Positions 6,060 through 12,972 of a stretch of 22,087 nucleotides of DNA are shown here, one piece after another. Under the pieces are notes generated by a model. The model was given only the letters and a program-made list of their open reading frames with translations, was not told the DNA's origin and searched no databases. Source of the DNA: a virus; the IMG/VR virus record IMGVR_UViG_3300010885_046426, positions 1 to 22,087 of that record; one strand, 5' to 3'. Numbering within the stretch: position 1 is the stretch's first letter; the number at the start of each line of letters is the position of its first letter. A program made the translations under genes and the position numbers.

Positions 6060-7928
6060 ATGGCTGAAGACCAACAACCAAGATCAATTTTTGCATCCTT
6101 AAGAAGACTATTTAGTACAGACGTTATTATACGTAATGTAGGAGGGAATCAGTTAAAAGTGATCGATACCGACATGATTCAATCTGATGGTAATATTAAG
6201 ACCAACAGACGAGTTGATAGGTATTCAAGACTATTCTCAGTTATGCCAGGCGGAATGTCTATGCATGCTGGGCAATTACAGTTATACACTCGACTAGAGT
6301 TATTCCGTGATTACGAAGCAATGGATACGGATAGTATTATATGTTCAGCATTAGACATATATGCTGATGAGTGTACTGCTAAGAATGAATTTGGAGATAT
6401 CTTAACGATTAAGTCTCCTAACGAAAAAGTGCAAAAAGTACTTCACAATCTTTTTTACGATGTATTGAATATTGAGTTCAATTTATGGCCATGGATTAGA
6501 AACACCGTCAAGTATGGTGACTTCTTTTTAAAGCTAGATATTGCAGAAAAGTATGGTGTGATTAATGTGGAACCTATCTCAGCCTATGAGATGATCCGTG
6601 AGGAGGGTATGGATCCAAACAAGCCAAATGAAATTAAATTTAAAAGAGACTTTACAGCTCTTTCATCAGCTTATTCTGTTTCATCTAATAAAGATGCAGA
6701 AGAGTTTGACAACTACGAAATAGCTCACTTCAGACTACTTACAGATACAAACTTCCTACCTTACGGTCGTTCTATTATTGAACCAACAAGAAAGGTTTGG
6801 AAGCAAATCACTCTTATGGAAGATGCGATGTTAATACACCGTATCATGAGAGCTCCAGACAAGCGTGTATTCAAAATTGATATTGGTAATATTCCACCAA
6901 ACGAAGTAGAAGCGTTTATGGAAGGTATGGTCAACAAAATGAAAAAAGTACCATACATTGATCAAGATACTGGAGAATATAATCTAAAATACAACATGCA
7001 AAACTTACTAGAAGATTTCTACCTTCCAGTACGTGGTGCAGAAAGTGGAACTTCAATTGAATCTTTGGCAGGTGTTCAGTATGACTCTATTCAAGATATT
7101 GACTATCTTAAAAATAGATTGTTAGGATCTTTAAAAATTCCTAAAGCTTATTTAGGATATGAAGAGGATACAACTGGAAAAGCTACACTAGCTTCTCAAG
7201 ACTTTAGATTTGCTAGAACGGTTGAGAGAATACAAAAGATAATATCTTCCGAGCTTAATAAAATAGCAATAGTGCATTTATATGCACAAGGGTTTACAGA
7301 CGAAGAACTAGTAGACTTTTCGTTAGCTTTAACAGCACCATCTTCTGTATATGAAAAAGAGAAGGTAGAGTTGTGGTCATCTAAAGTAACACTTGCTGGT
7401 GATATGATTGAGAAGAAACTATTCAGTCGCTATTGGGTATATGAAAACTTATTCAACCTAAGTGAAGCTCAGTTCTTACATGAGCAAGATAGAATTATCG
7501 AAGATACAAAAGCACAGTTTAGAATTGAACAGATTAAGACTGAAGGGAATGACCCAGTAAAAACTAAACAATCATTTGGAACACCACATGATTTAGCAGC
7601 TTTATACAAAGGTAATGGTGGAGTTCCGAAGGGATATGATGCTGATAAGAGTATGCCTGATGGAGGTTGGCCAGGAGCAGGACGTCCAGAAGAACCAGGA
7701 TCCTACAGAACACACGAGCATCCACTTGGATGGGATCCGTTAGGAAACAAAACAATAATGAATGTGTCAGAGACAAAATCAGCTAAAAGACAGTCAATTG
7801 AAGCGTATAGATCGCTATTAAACTCTATGCCAACTAAGAGACAAGCGTTAACTGAGACATTTGATGAGAAAATTGAGCAAGATAACTCAAATTTATTGAG
7901 CGAAGATAACATCTTACCAGAGGAATAA
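6060..7928 (+). CDS. Portal protein, T4 gp20-like
   Basis: The dodecameric portal at the unique head vertex: it nucleates head assembly, docks the terminase and later joins the neck. At 622 residues it is longer than T4 gp20 (524). The gp20-type signature is clear: RVDRYSRLFSVM (51-62), an ALDIYADECTAKNEFG segment (97-112), and LWPWIRNTVKYGDFFLKLD (142-160), then ISAYEMIREEG. The clip/stem region follows (RAPDKRVFKIDIGNIPP, later LGSLKIPKAYLGYEEDTTGK). The extra length is mostly C-terminal: a Gly/Pro-rich stretch around 505-563 (GGVPKGYDADKSMPDGGWPG, then YRTHEHPLGWDP) and an acidic tail containing LTE and LLSE. The start at 6060 is the first ATG after the promoter-like element. No Shine-Dalgarno is present. 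Confidence 0.95.
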   Translation: MAEDQQPRSIFASLRRLFSTDVIIRNVGGNQLKVIDTDMIQSDGNIKTNRRVDRYSRLFSVMPGGMSMHAGQLQLYTRLELFRDYEAMDTDSIICSALDIYADECTAKNEFGDILTIKSPNEKVQKVLHNLFYDVLNIEFNLWPWIRNTVKYGDFFLKLDIAEKYGVINVEPISAYEMIREEGMDPNKPNEIKFKRDFTALSSAYSVSSNKDAEEFDNYEIAHFRLLTDTNFLPYGRSIIEPTRKVWKQITLMEDAMLIHRIMRAPDKRVFKIDIGNIPPNEVEAFMEGMVNKMKKVPYIDQDTGEYNLKYNMQNLLEDFYLPVRGAESGTSIESLAGVQYDSIQDIDYLKNRLLGSLKIPKAYLGYEEDTTGKATLASQDFRFARTVERIQKIISSELNKIAIVHLYAQGFTDEELVDFSLALTAPSSVYEKEKVELWSSKVTLAGDMIEKKLFSRYWVYENLFNLSEAQFLHEQDRIIEDTKAQFRIEQIKTEGNDPVKTKQSFGTPHDLAALYKGNGGVPKGYDADKSMPDGGWPGAGRPEEPGSYRTHEHPLGWDPLGNKTIMNVSETKSAKRQSIEAYRSLLNSMPTKRQALTETFDEKIEQDNSNLLSEDNILPEE

Positions 7929-7938
7929 AACATAAGTG

Positions 7939-7950
7939 CATATTTATATT
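7939..7950 (+). promoter_or_regulatory. Variant of the recurrent TATTTATAT element
   Basis: CATATTTATATT lies between the portal stop and the ATG at 7954. The TATTTATA core (7941-7948) ends only 5 nt before the start codon. If it is a promoter, the mRNA would be nearly leaderless. This copy is weaker than the one at 6037, lacking the AAAAC end. Confidence 0.35.
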
Positions 7951-7953
7951 TAG

Positions 7954-8808
7954 ATGAAGAAGTCAACACATTCCAAGATCAAGAACACTGCAATTCTTTT
8001 TGAATTGCTGACTAGGCAAGTTGCAGCTGACACGATCAAGGGTATCGATAAGTCACCAGCTTTAATGTTGATAAAAGAGTACTTTAAGTCAAGCTCCGTT
8101 GTCGCTAAAGAGTTGGTACTATACCAAACACTCGTAAATGAGAAATTCTCTAGTCCAGAGAAGGCATCGTACTTAGTAAATACTGTAGTAAAGCTTCGCA
8201 ATAGATTAGACACAAAAGGACTGAGAGATACAAAGTACGCACTGATCCGTGAGATCAAAAACCACTATGACTTAGGTGATTTCTTTAAAACTAACCTAAC
8301 CGACTATAAGCTGTATGCATCTATATACAGAGTATTTGAAGGGGTCACAGTATCTAGAGCATCTGAGGTTGTTAACAGCCGATTTACAATCATCGAGCAT
8401 TTAACTAAGAAAAAGACAACTCAGCTACAAGAGTCTGTTAATCCAGTTGGAGATTACCTCAAACAAGACGTAGAAATTCGTTTATTAGCATATAAGTTGA
8501 TGATTGATAAGTTCAATGAAAAATATGCTAACCTATCTACTAAGCAAAGAAGTATACTTAAGGAGTATATAAACAACATTTCAAATACAGTTTCTCTGAA
8601 GGAGTTTGCAACAAACGAAGCAAAGCAACTTCAAATACAATTAAAGAAACAACTACCAAAAGTAGTAGACAAAATTACAAAGATTAAGTTGAATGAAGTA
8701 GTAAACATGCTTGATTCTTTTCCAAAGATGCGCACCATTAAGGAAGAACACATCTTGTCGCTATTGCTTTATTATGAATTAATAAAAGAGCTAAAGAATG
8801 TCAACTAA
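7954..8808 (+). CDS. Conserved T4-like head-module protein of unknown function
   Basis: A 284-residue, strongly basic and helical protein between portal and protease. The N-terminus (KIKNTAILFELLTRQVAADT, then KSPALMLIKEYF) belongs to a type I recognise from the same position in T4-like phages of marine bacteria: a (K)NT..LFELL.RQ...DT motif followed by SPA. Those homologues are annotated only as hypothetical. The rest contains LRDTKYALIREIKNHYDL and a C-terminal series of amphipathic helices. A motif QLQESVN (LxE followed by Ser) resembles a T4-type prohead protease site. The position suggests a prohead core or assembly protein, which is inference. The 3' end overlaps the next gene by 11 nt. 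Confidence 0.75.
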   Translation: MKKSTHSKIKNTAILFELLTRQVAADTIKGIDKSPALMLIKEYFKSSSVVAKELVLYQTLVNEKFSSPEKASYLVNTVVKLRNRLDTKGLRDTKYALIREIKNHYDLGDFFKTNLTDYKLYASIYRVFEGVTVSRASEVVNSRFTIIEHLTKKKTTQLQESVNPVGDYLKQDVEIRLLAYKLMIDKFNEKYANLSTKQRSILKEYINNISNTVSLKEFATNEAKQLQIQLKKQLPKVVDKITKIKLNEVVNMLDSFPKMRTIKEEHILSLLLYYELIKELKNVN

Positions 8809-9541
8809 AACAAAACTAACCGAAGAAGAAAAAAACGAAGTTCGTAGTTATATAAAAAAGCTACAAAAGGAGGGAAGCACCACTGCTGGTGTTCCTGGCT
8901 TCCTTACAGCTGCTGCTTTTACTGGTGAAGAGGGTGGTGATGGTACAACAAAGGTTGATTTAGAAGATGATCAGTATTCATACTCAATTAAACCTAGTGA
9001 GAAAAAACCACACTTTGTAAAGCTGGACGAAGCTAACTATAAAACATTTAAAGAGGATAGTTCGTTAAATGAAGTACAAAAAGTAAATAGAAAAGTACTA
9101 GAAGTCAACCGCATGTTAAGAGAAATATCACAAGCATTAGATCATAGTATGAAGCTAAAGACAGAGTCTTCATTGGATAACTCTCGTTACTGGAAAAGGA
9201 CTAACGAAGCTATCTTAAAGATGAAAATTAGAATTGGAGAAGTCAATAAAAAAGTTAGCCAATTAGCTAACCTTAAAGAATTAGCTGCAAATTCTGTAAA
9301 GGATAAATTAGTGCAATTGCTAAATAGAGCTGGTTTTAATGTAACAGCTCAAGATGTTGATTATAATCAAACAGCAGCTGACCAATACGAATTTGATGTT
9401 ATGATTAATGGTGAACCAACTGCAATCGATTATAAAAAAGGTGAGTTAATATATCAAGATTACGACGAAGAAATAAGCTTAGGTAATATTAGCCAGGAGC
9501 AAGAGGTTGTCGCTAAACTGACACAAACATTAAAACCATGA
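8798..9541 (+). CDS. Conserved head-module protein, coiled-coil core
   Basis: A 247-residue protein overlapping its upstream neighbour by 11 nt and the protease gene by 4 nt (ATGA). It starts with a charged helix, then STTAGVPGFLTAAAFTGEEG. A similar STTAG/GTTAG-VxG stretch is present in the capsid protein here. A helical core follows (VNRKVLEVNRMLREISQALD, HSMKLKTESSLDNSRYWKRT), a motif I recognise from hypothetical proteins next to gp21 in related phages. The C-terminal third is mixed alpha/beta (LLNRAGFNVTAQDVDY, then GEPTAIDYKKGEL). No enzyme site is evident. Its tight coupling to the protease gene favours an assembly-core function. Confidence 0.75.
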   Translation: MSTKTKLTEEEKNEVRSYIKKLQKEGSTTAGVPGFLTAAAFTGEEGGDGTTKVDLEDDQYSYSIKPSEKKPHFVKLDEANYKTFKEDSSLNEVQKVNRKVLEVNRMLREISQALDHSMKLKTESSLDNSRYWKRTNEAILKMKIRIGEVNKKVSQLANLKELAANSVKDKLVQLLNRAGFNVTAQDVDYNQTAADQYEFDVMINGEPTAIDYKKGELIYQDYDEEISLGNISQEQEVVAKLTQTLKP

Positions 9542-10152
9542 AACAAGTATTAGTTGATTACATAGGATCGATTACCGTAACGCCAGAGCAGATTCATGAA
9601 TCTATAGCAAACAACAATGGTAAGGTTATTGTTAGTGGTATTATGCAAAGAGGTAGCACTGGTAAAGACGAAAACTTTAACCAAAACGGTAGAAGCTATC
9701 CACTTCCAATATTAAAGCGTGAGAGTGATAAGTATAAAAAGGTATTTATCGCTGAGCGTAGAGCTTTAGGAGAATTAGATCACCCAGAGTCCTCAGTAGT
9801 AAACCTTTCCAACGTATCCCACAATGTAATAGATTTATGGTGGAATGGTTCAGACTTAATGGGTAAGATTGAGATCCTAGGAACACCATCAGGAAACATT
9901 GCAAAAGAGCTTTTGAAAGCTGGAATCCGTTTAGGTATCTCATCTCGTGGTATGGGTTCAGTAACAAACTTAGGTGAAGGAAAAGTAGAAGTTCAAGATG
10001 ATTTTGAAATCGTTTGTTGGGACTTAGTATCCAATCCATCTACTCAAGGAGCTTTCATGTCGCCATCGCTTAACGAAGGTGTAAACAGAGAAGCAGCAAA
10101 TAAGTATTCAAAAATCAATTCACTTATCGGTGATATAATTTCAGTAATGTAA
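9538..10152 (+). CDS. Prohead core protease, T4 gp21-like
   Basis: The serine protease of the prohead that digests the scaffold and trims head proteins before DNA packaging. It has 204 residues, close to T4 gp21 (212). Visible signatures are FNQNGRSYPLPILKRE (47-62), ALGELDHPESS (76-86, catalytic His82), VSHNVIDLWWNGSDLMGKIE, LGTPSGNIAKELLKAG, and GISSRGMGSV (133-142, with the nucleophile Ser at 135 or 136). Then DFEIVCWDLVSNPSTQGAFM. The His and Ser boxes match the gp21 family. The C-terminus contains PSLNEGVN, an LxE-Gly sequence that could be an autoprocessing site. The ATG overlaps the preceding stop (ATGA). Confidence 0.95.
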   Translation: MKQVLVDYIGSITVTPEQIHESIANNNGKVIVSGIMQRGSTGKDENFNQNGRSYPLPILKRESDKYKKVFIAERRALGELDHPESSVVNLSNVSHNVIDLWWNGSDLMGKIEILGTPSGNIAKELLKAGIRLGISSRGMGSVTNLGEGKVEVQDDFEIVCWDLVSNPSTQGAFMSPSLNEGVNREAANKYSKINSLIGDIISVM

Positions 10153-10153
10153 T

Positions 10154-10513
10154 ATGAAACTAAAACAAATTATAGAAAATCTTGACCAAAAGGTAGAGCG
10201 TAACGAAAAAGCTGCATTCTTGCAAGAGGTTGCCATGTTTAATGAATATGGAAAGATCATTTATCGTACTGATAATATGCGTGAAGCAGCTGAAAAAATA
10301 GGTAAAATTGTTGAGAACGCTGAGCGTATTGCTTTGCAGGAAACTGACGAATGGTTTGACGAGGTAACCGTTAAGCGCAATATGAAGTCTCTTCGCTCCA
10401 ACAATGAGTCATTCAAGAAAACTGTAGGTGAAGTTGCTAAATTGCAACAACGCCTAGAAGCTCTTTATGAAGAAATGGGTAGTACTTTAGGTAGATACTA
10501 CGAAATACACTAA
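10154..10513 (+). CDS. Conserved helical head-module protein
   Basis: A 119-residue, almost wholly helical protein starting 1 nt after the protease stop (TAATATG). Characteristic stretches are MFNEYGKIIYRTDNMREAAE, TDEWFDEVTVKRNMKSLRSN and a C-terminal coiled coil (VAKLQQRLEALYEEMGS) ending LGRYYEIH. I recall similar FNEYGK..YR.. / WFD..T..RNMKSL proteins next to gp21 and gp22 homologues in phages of Bacteroidota, with no assigned function. Its size, helical nature and position between protease and scaffold suggest a prohead core component, by context only. Confidence 0.75.
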   Translation: MKLKQIIENLDQKVERNEKAAFLQEVAMFNEYGKIIYRTDNMREAAEKIGKIVENAERIALQETDEWFDEVTVKRNMKSLRSNNESFKKTVGEVAKLQQRLEALYEEMGSTLGRYYEIH

Positions 10514-10515
10514 AT

Positions 10516-10923
10516 ATGGCTAAGTATAGCAAACTCGTTTCAGAACTTATATCAAGTGTACTCAGTGAGTATGTATTTGAGGCTGATAACCCATTTGCTG
10601 CTGCTGCAGATAAAGAAGCAAAAGGAGATGATGCTGCGGCTGAAGAAGCTCCTGCTGATGATAGTGCAGATGCAGCAGATGCAAAGGATGATAAAGCACC
10701 TAAAAAGAAAGAAGGTGGAGATGAGGAGGGGTTAGCTTTTAATTTTGATATAGACGGAGTGAAGAAGTATAACACAGCTCAGTTTATTAACTCTCGAGCA
10801 GTAGCCAACAAAATAACTAAAGACGGAATACTAGCAACTGTACAACCTGACGGAGTTGATATTCTTGTAGGTTTTGATGATATTACAGAAAGCGCTAAGA
10901 ATTTTTTTAAAGTTAAAAAATGA
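10516..10923 (+). CDS. Small protein with acidic linker, possible prohead core component
   Basis: A 135-residue protein in three segments. Residues 1-24 are an amphipathic N-terminal helix (KYSKLVSELISSVLSEYVFE). Residues 28-74 are a highly acidic Ala/Asp/Glu/Lys linker. The C-terminus is a compact alpha/beta domain (FNFDIDGVKKYNTAQFINSR, later GVDILVGFDDITESAKNFF). The N-terminus resembles the short capsid-targeting peptides of T4 internal proteins and contains an LSE, but the match is loose. It starts 2 nt after the upstream stop and overlaps the next gene by 4 nt. Family not recognised. Confidence 0.7.
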   Translation: MAKYSKLVSELISSVLSEYVFEADNPFAAAADKEAKGDDAAAEEAPADDSADAADAKDDKAPKKKEGGDEEGLAFNFDIDGVKKYNTAQFINSRAVANKITKDGILATVQPDGVDILVGFDDITESAKNFFKVKK

Positions 10924-11699
10924 AAAAACAAACTATAACTTTATCTGAATTAACCCATCAAATTTTGATGGAAAAAAAGATGAATCGATGGATTGCTGAG
11001 ATAACTAGATCAATGTCTATGCTATCAGAGGGTATGCCAAGTACATCAGGAATTGATTCAACAATTTTAAAAGTATCAAAAGATCTTGATAAAGCAGGAG
11101 ATGATGTAAGTGATGAGAATGTACAAGCAGCAATGTTGGCAGCTCAGTTAGCAAAGGGTGGAAGCCTTGATGCAGTAACAGCTCAAGATGTTGAAAAGTT
11201 TATTCCACAGGGTACTGAGAAAGAGGACGCCGACTTGCAAGAAGCGCATGGTGGAGCGTTAGTCGTAGTGGAGGGTATTAGTCTTATACTAGGTAATGCT
11301 GCTTTAATAGAAGCAATATCTAAAACAATACAAAAGGTAACTGGAAAAGCTACCGATCCAAATAAAGTAAAACTAGCTCTCAATAAGGTGTCAGGTTTTT
11401 TAAAGAAAGCTACTGGATTCCCAATGAAAATAGTTACTAAAGCCATTGAGTGGATTATTGGTAAAATGGGTGGAGGAGACTTTGCTCAAAAAGTAGGAGC
11501 ACTTACTATCAAGATTGCAGGTGTAGCAGCTTTGTTGGTAATTGGAGTAACCTTCTTCCCAGTTGGAGGTATATCGTTATTGGGGATTATATCATCAATA
11601 ACAGCTCTTATTGGTAAAGGGTTTGAATTAGCACATATGGGTCATGAATTAGCTCATGAGCTTAAGGCTGCAGGTGGTACACAACCAGCAGTAGCGTAA
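10920..11699 (+). CDS. Hydrophobic head-module protein with membrane-type segments
   Basis: A 259-residue protein beginning with the ATGA overlap. The N-terminal 37 residues are charged and helical, ending MLSE-GMPS, a good LxE-Gly match to the T4 prohead protease recognition pattern. Residues about 111-132 (GGALVVVEGISLILGNAALI), 195-212 (LTIKIAGVAALLVIGVTF) and 215-234 (VGGISLLGIISSITALIG) are hydrophobic enough to insert in a membrane. The C-terminus is AHMGHELAHELKAA. A membrane-active protein lying between prohead core genes is unusual. Possible explanations are an internal protein delivered with DNA or a membrane factor for prohead assembly. No family is recognised and neither role is proven. 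A hairpin and a gene-free gap follow. Confidence 0.7.
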   Translation: MKKQTITLSELTHQILMEKKMNRWIAEITRSMSMLSEGMPSTSGIDSTILKVSKDLDKAGDDVSDENVQAAMLAAQLAKGGSLDAVTAQDVEKFIPQGTEKEDADLQEAHGGALVVVEGISLILGNAALIEAISKTIQKVTGKATDPNKVKLALNKVSGFLKKATGFPMKIVTKAIEWIIGKMGGGDFAQKVGALTIKIAGVAALLVIGVTFFPVGGISLLGIISSITALIGKGFELAHMGHELAHELKAAGGTQPAVA

Positions 11700-11726
11700 C
11701 CTATAAAGATACAAATTATTTTTAAT

Positions 11727-11750
11727 AAATACACCAATAAAGGTGTGTTT
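11727..11750 (+). terminator. Weak hairpin, possible terminator
   Basis: AAATACACC, loop AATAAA, GGTGTGTTT can form a 9-bp stem (11727-11735 with 11742-11750, one T-G wobble). It is followed by TATAGTTTAG rather than a strong T run. It lies 28 nt after the stop of the hydrophobic protein, at the start of the only large gap in this region, so it may end or attenuate the upstream transcript. Confidence 0.45.
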
Positions 11751-11757
11751 TATAGTT

Positions 11758-11786
11758 TAGCGTACTACTTATTGTTAAATACGCTA
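11758..11786. repeat. Inverted repeat TAGCGTA/TACGCTA in the gap before the scaffold gene
   Basis: TAGCGTA (11758-11764) and TACGCTA (11780-11786) are exact 7-nt inverted repeats separated by 15 nt. The gap from 11700 to 11858 holds no gene. Besides this repeat it contains the hairpin at 11727-11750 and a promoter-like TATATTTG. The repeat could be an operator or a second RNA hairpin. Function unknown. Confidence 0.45.
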
Positions 11787-11803
11787 TCCTTATTATAGTG
11801 TCC

Positions 11804-11811
11804 TATATTTG
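11804..11811 (+). promoter_or_regulatory. Bacteroidota-type -10 element (TATATTTG)
   Basis: TATATTTG fits the Bacteroidota consensus TAnnTTTG and lies 47 nt before the scaffold ATG at 11859. I see no TTG at the expected spacing of about 19-21 nt upstream (the nearest is at 11772), so this is a partial match to a host-type promoter. Confidence 0.4.
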
Positions 11812-11858
11812 ATATTAAATTGCAGGCTCCAATAGCCTCAGGACAAAAAAATCCAAAA

Positions 11859-12947
11859 ATGAACAAATTATTAAAAGATGCAATTGCAGACGCTAAAGCC
11901 GTTAGAGAAACAGCATTAGCTAACGCTAAGTTTGCGCTTGAAGAAGCATTTGCTCCAAAGATTCAGTCTATGTTATCTCACAAAATTAAAGAAGAGATGG
12001 AAGATGAAGAGCCAATCGAAGAGCCATCAAAAGATGGAATGGAAGATGAAAAAATGGAATCAAGAATGCGAAGAAATGCTGGAATCTACGAAGAAGATGA
12101 TATCTTTGGAGACGAAACTGGTGAAGGATCAACTAAAGCAGCAGGTGAAGATCCAGAAGCTTTAGCAGAAGAAGGTGATGACGAAGGAGAAATTGACAAC
12201 GAACACGGTCATTTAGATCCAGCAGGAGAGCCAGACGATGTTAATGACATGAATATGGACGGAAAACCAGATGATATTTCAGACGAAGATCTAGAAGAAT
12301 TAATTCGTGAGTTAGAAGGTGATGACGATGAAGCTCCAGCCGAAGACGAAGACGAAGACGAAGAAAAGATGATGGAAGGTGATGATGAAGAGTACGAAGA
12401 AGCTCCTAAAACTGAAGCCCGTCGCAAAAAGAACAAAATGAAGATGATGGAAGAAGAAGGCGACGACGAAAAAGCATCTGATGAAGATGATGACGAAGAA
12501 GTTGACTTAGAAGAAATCATTCGTGCATTGCGTGAAGAAGATGAAGAAGGTGAAGGCGAAGACACTGAAAGAGCTGAAAAAGCTGAGGAAGAGTTAGAAG
12601 AAGCTTACAAAGTAATTAAATTCTTACGTAGTAAATTGAATGAAATTAACCTTTTAAATGCTAAATTACTTTATGTTAATAAATTAATTAAGAAAGAAGG
12701 TCTTACAGAATCTCAAAAAGTGAAAATCATTGAAACTTTTGATCGTGCTAAAAACGTTCGTGAAGCTAAGTTGATCTACACAACCCTTGCTGAATCAGTA
12801 GCTAAGAAGTCTGCAGTGAAAACTTCGACGACTAAAACTAAAATGGTAGAAGGATTTGCCTCTAAAGGTCAAAAACCAACTACTAAGATTTTAAGTGAGA
12901 ACAAAATTTACAACCGTTTTACAGAATTAGTAAAATTTAATCGTTAA
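11859..12947 (+). CDS. Prohead scaffold/core protein, T4 gp22-like
   Basis: The main internal scaffold around which capsid protein assembles, later destroyed by the gp21-like protease. The start chosen is the ATG at 11859, giving 362 residues and an N-terminus NKLLKDAIADAKAVRETAL. A TTG at 11820 would add 13 residues and looks spurious. An N-terminal helix leads into a very acidic region (about residues 46-245), rich in Glu, Asp, Met and Lys, including a short GAAGAC triplication at 12342-12359. The C-terminal helical domain (YKVIKFLRSKLNEINLLNAK, then ESQKVKIIETFDRAKNVREA) is the gp22-type scaffold signature. It holds several LxE sites (LNE, LTE, LAE-Ser) suited to the protease. The capsid gene follows directly, as 22-23 do in T4. 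The acidic region is longer than I expect for gp22. Confidence 0.9.
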   Translation: MNKLLKDAIADAKAVRETALANAKFALEEAFAPKIQSMLSHKIKEEMEDEEPIEEPSKDGMEDEKMESRMRRNAGIYEEDDIFGDETGEGSTKAAGEDPEALAEEGDDEGEIDNEHGHLDPAGEPDDVNDMNMDGKPDDISDEDLEELIRELEGDDDEAPAEDEDEDEEKMMEGDDEEYEEAPKTEARRKKNKMKMMEEEGDDEKASDEDDDEEVDLEEIIRALREEDEEGEGEDTERAEKAEEELEEAYKVIKFLRSKLNEINLLNAKLLYVNKLIKKEGLTESQKVKIIETFDRAKNVREAKLIYTTLAESVAKKSAVKTSTTKTKMVEGFASKGQKPTTKILSENKIYNRFTELVKFNR

Positions 12948-12972
12948 TCAAAAATTTAAAAAATAAAATCAA

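Noticed and set aside
7272-7287. GTGCAT-TTAT-ATGCAC palindrome containing ATTTATAT
   Set aside because: Inside the portal coding region at ordinary codons, with no T run and no junction; judged coincidental and not a promoter copy.
11820-11858. TTG start of the scaffold gene
   Set aside because: The ATG at 11859 gives a typical helical N-terminus. The extra 13 residues look like translated leader next to the -10-like element.
11932-12165. 77-codon + strand frame inside the scaffold gene
   Set aside because: Out-of-frame Lys/Gln/Trp-rich shadow of the scaffold; no independent start context.
12209-12565. 118-codon poly-Ser frame on the - strand
   Set aside because: It is the mirror of the Glu/Asp codons (GAA, GAT, GAC) of the acidic scaffold and not a gene.
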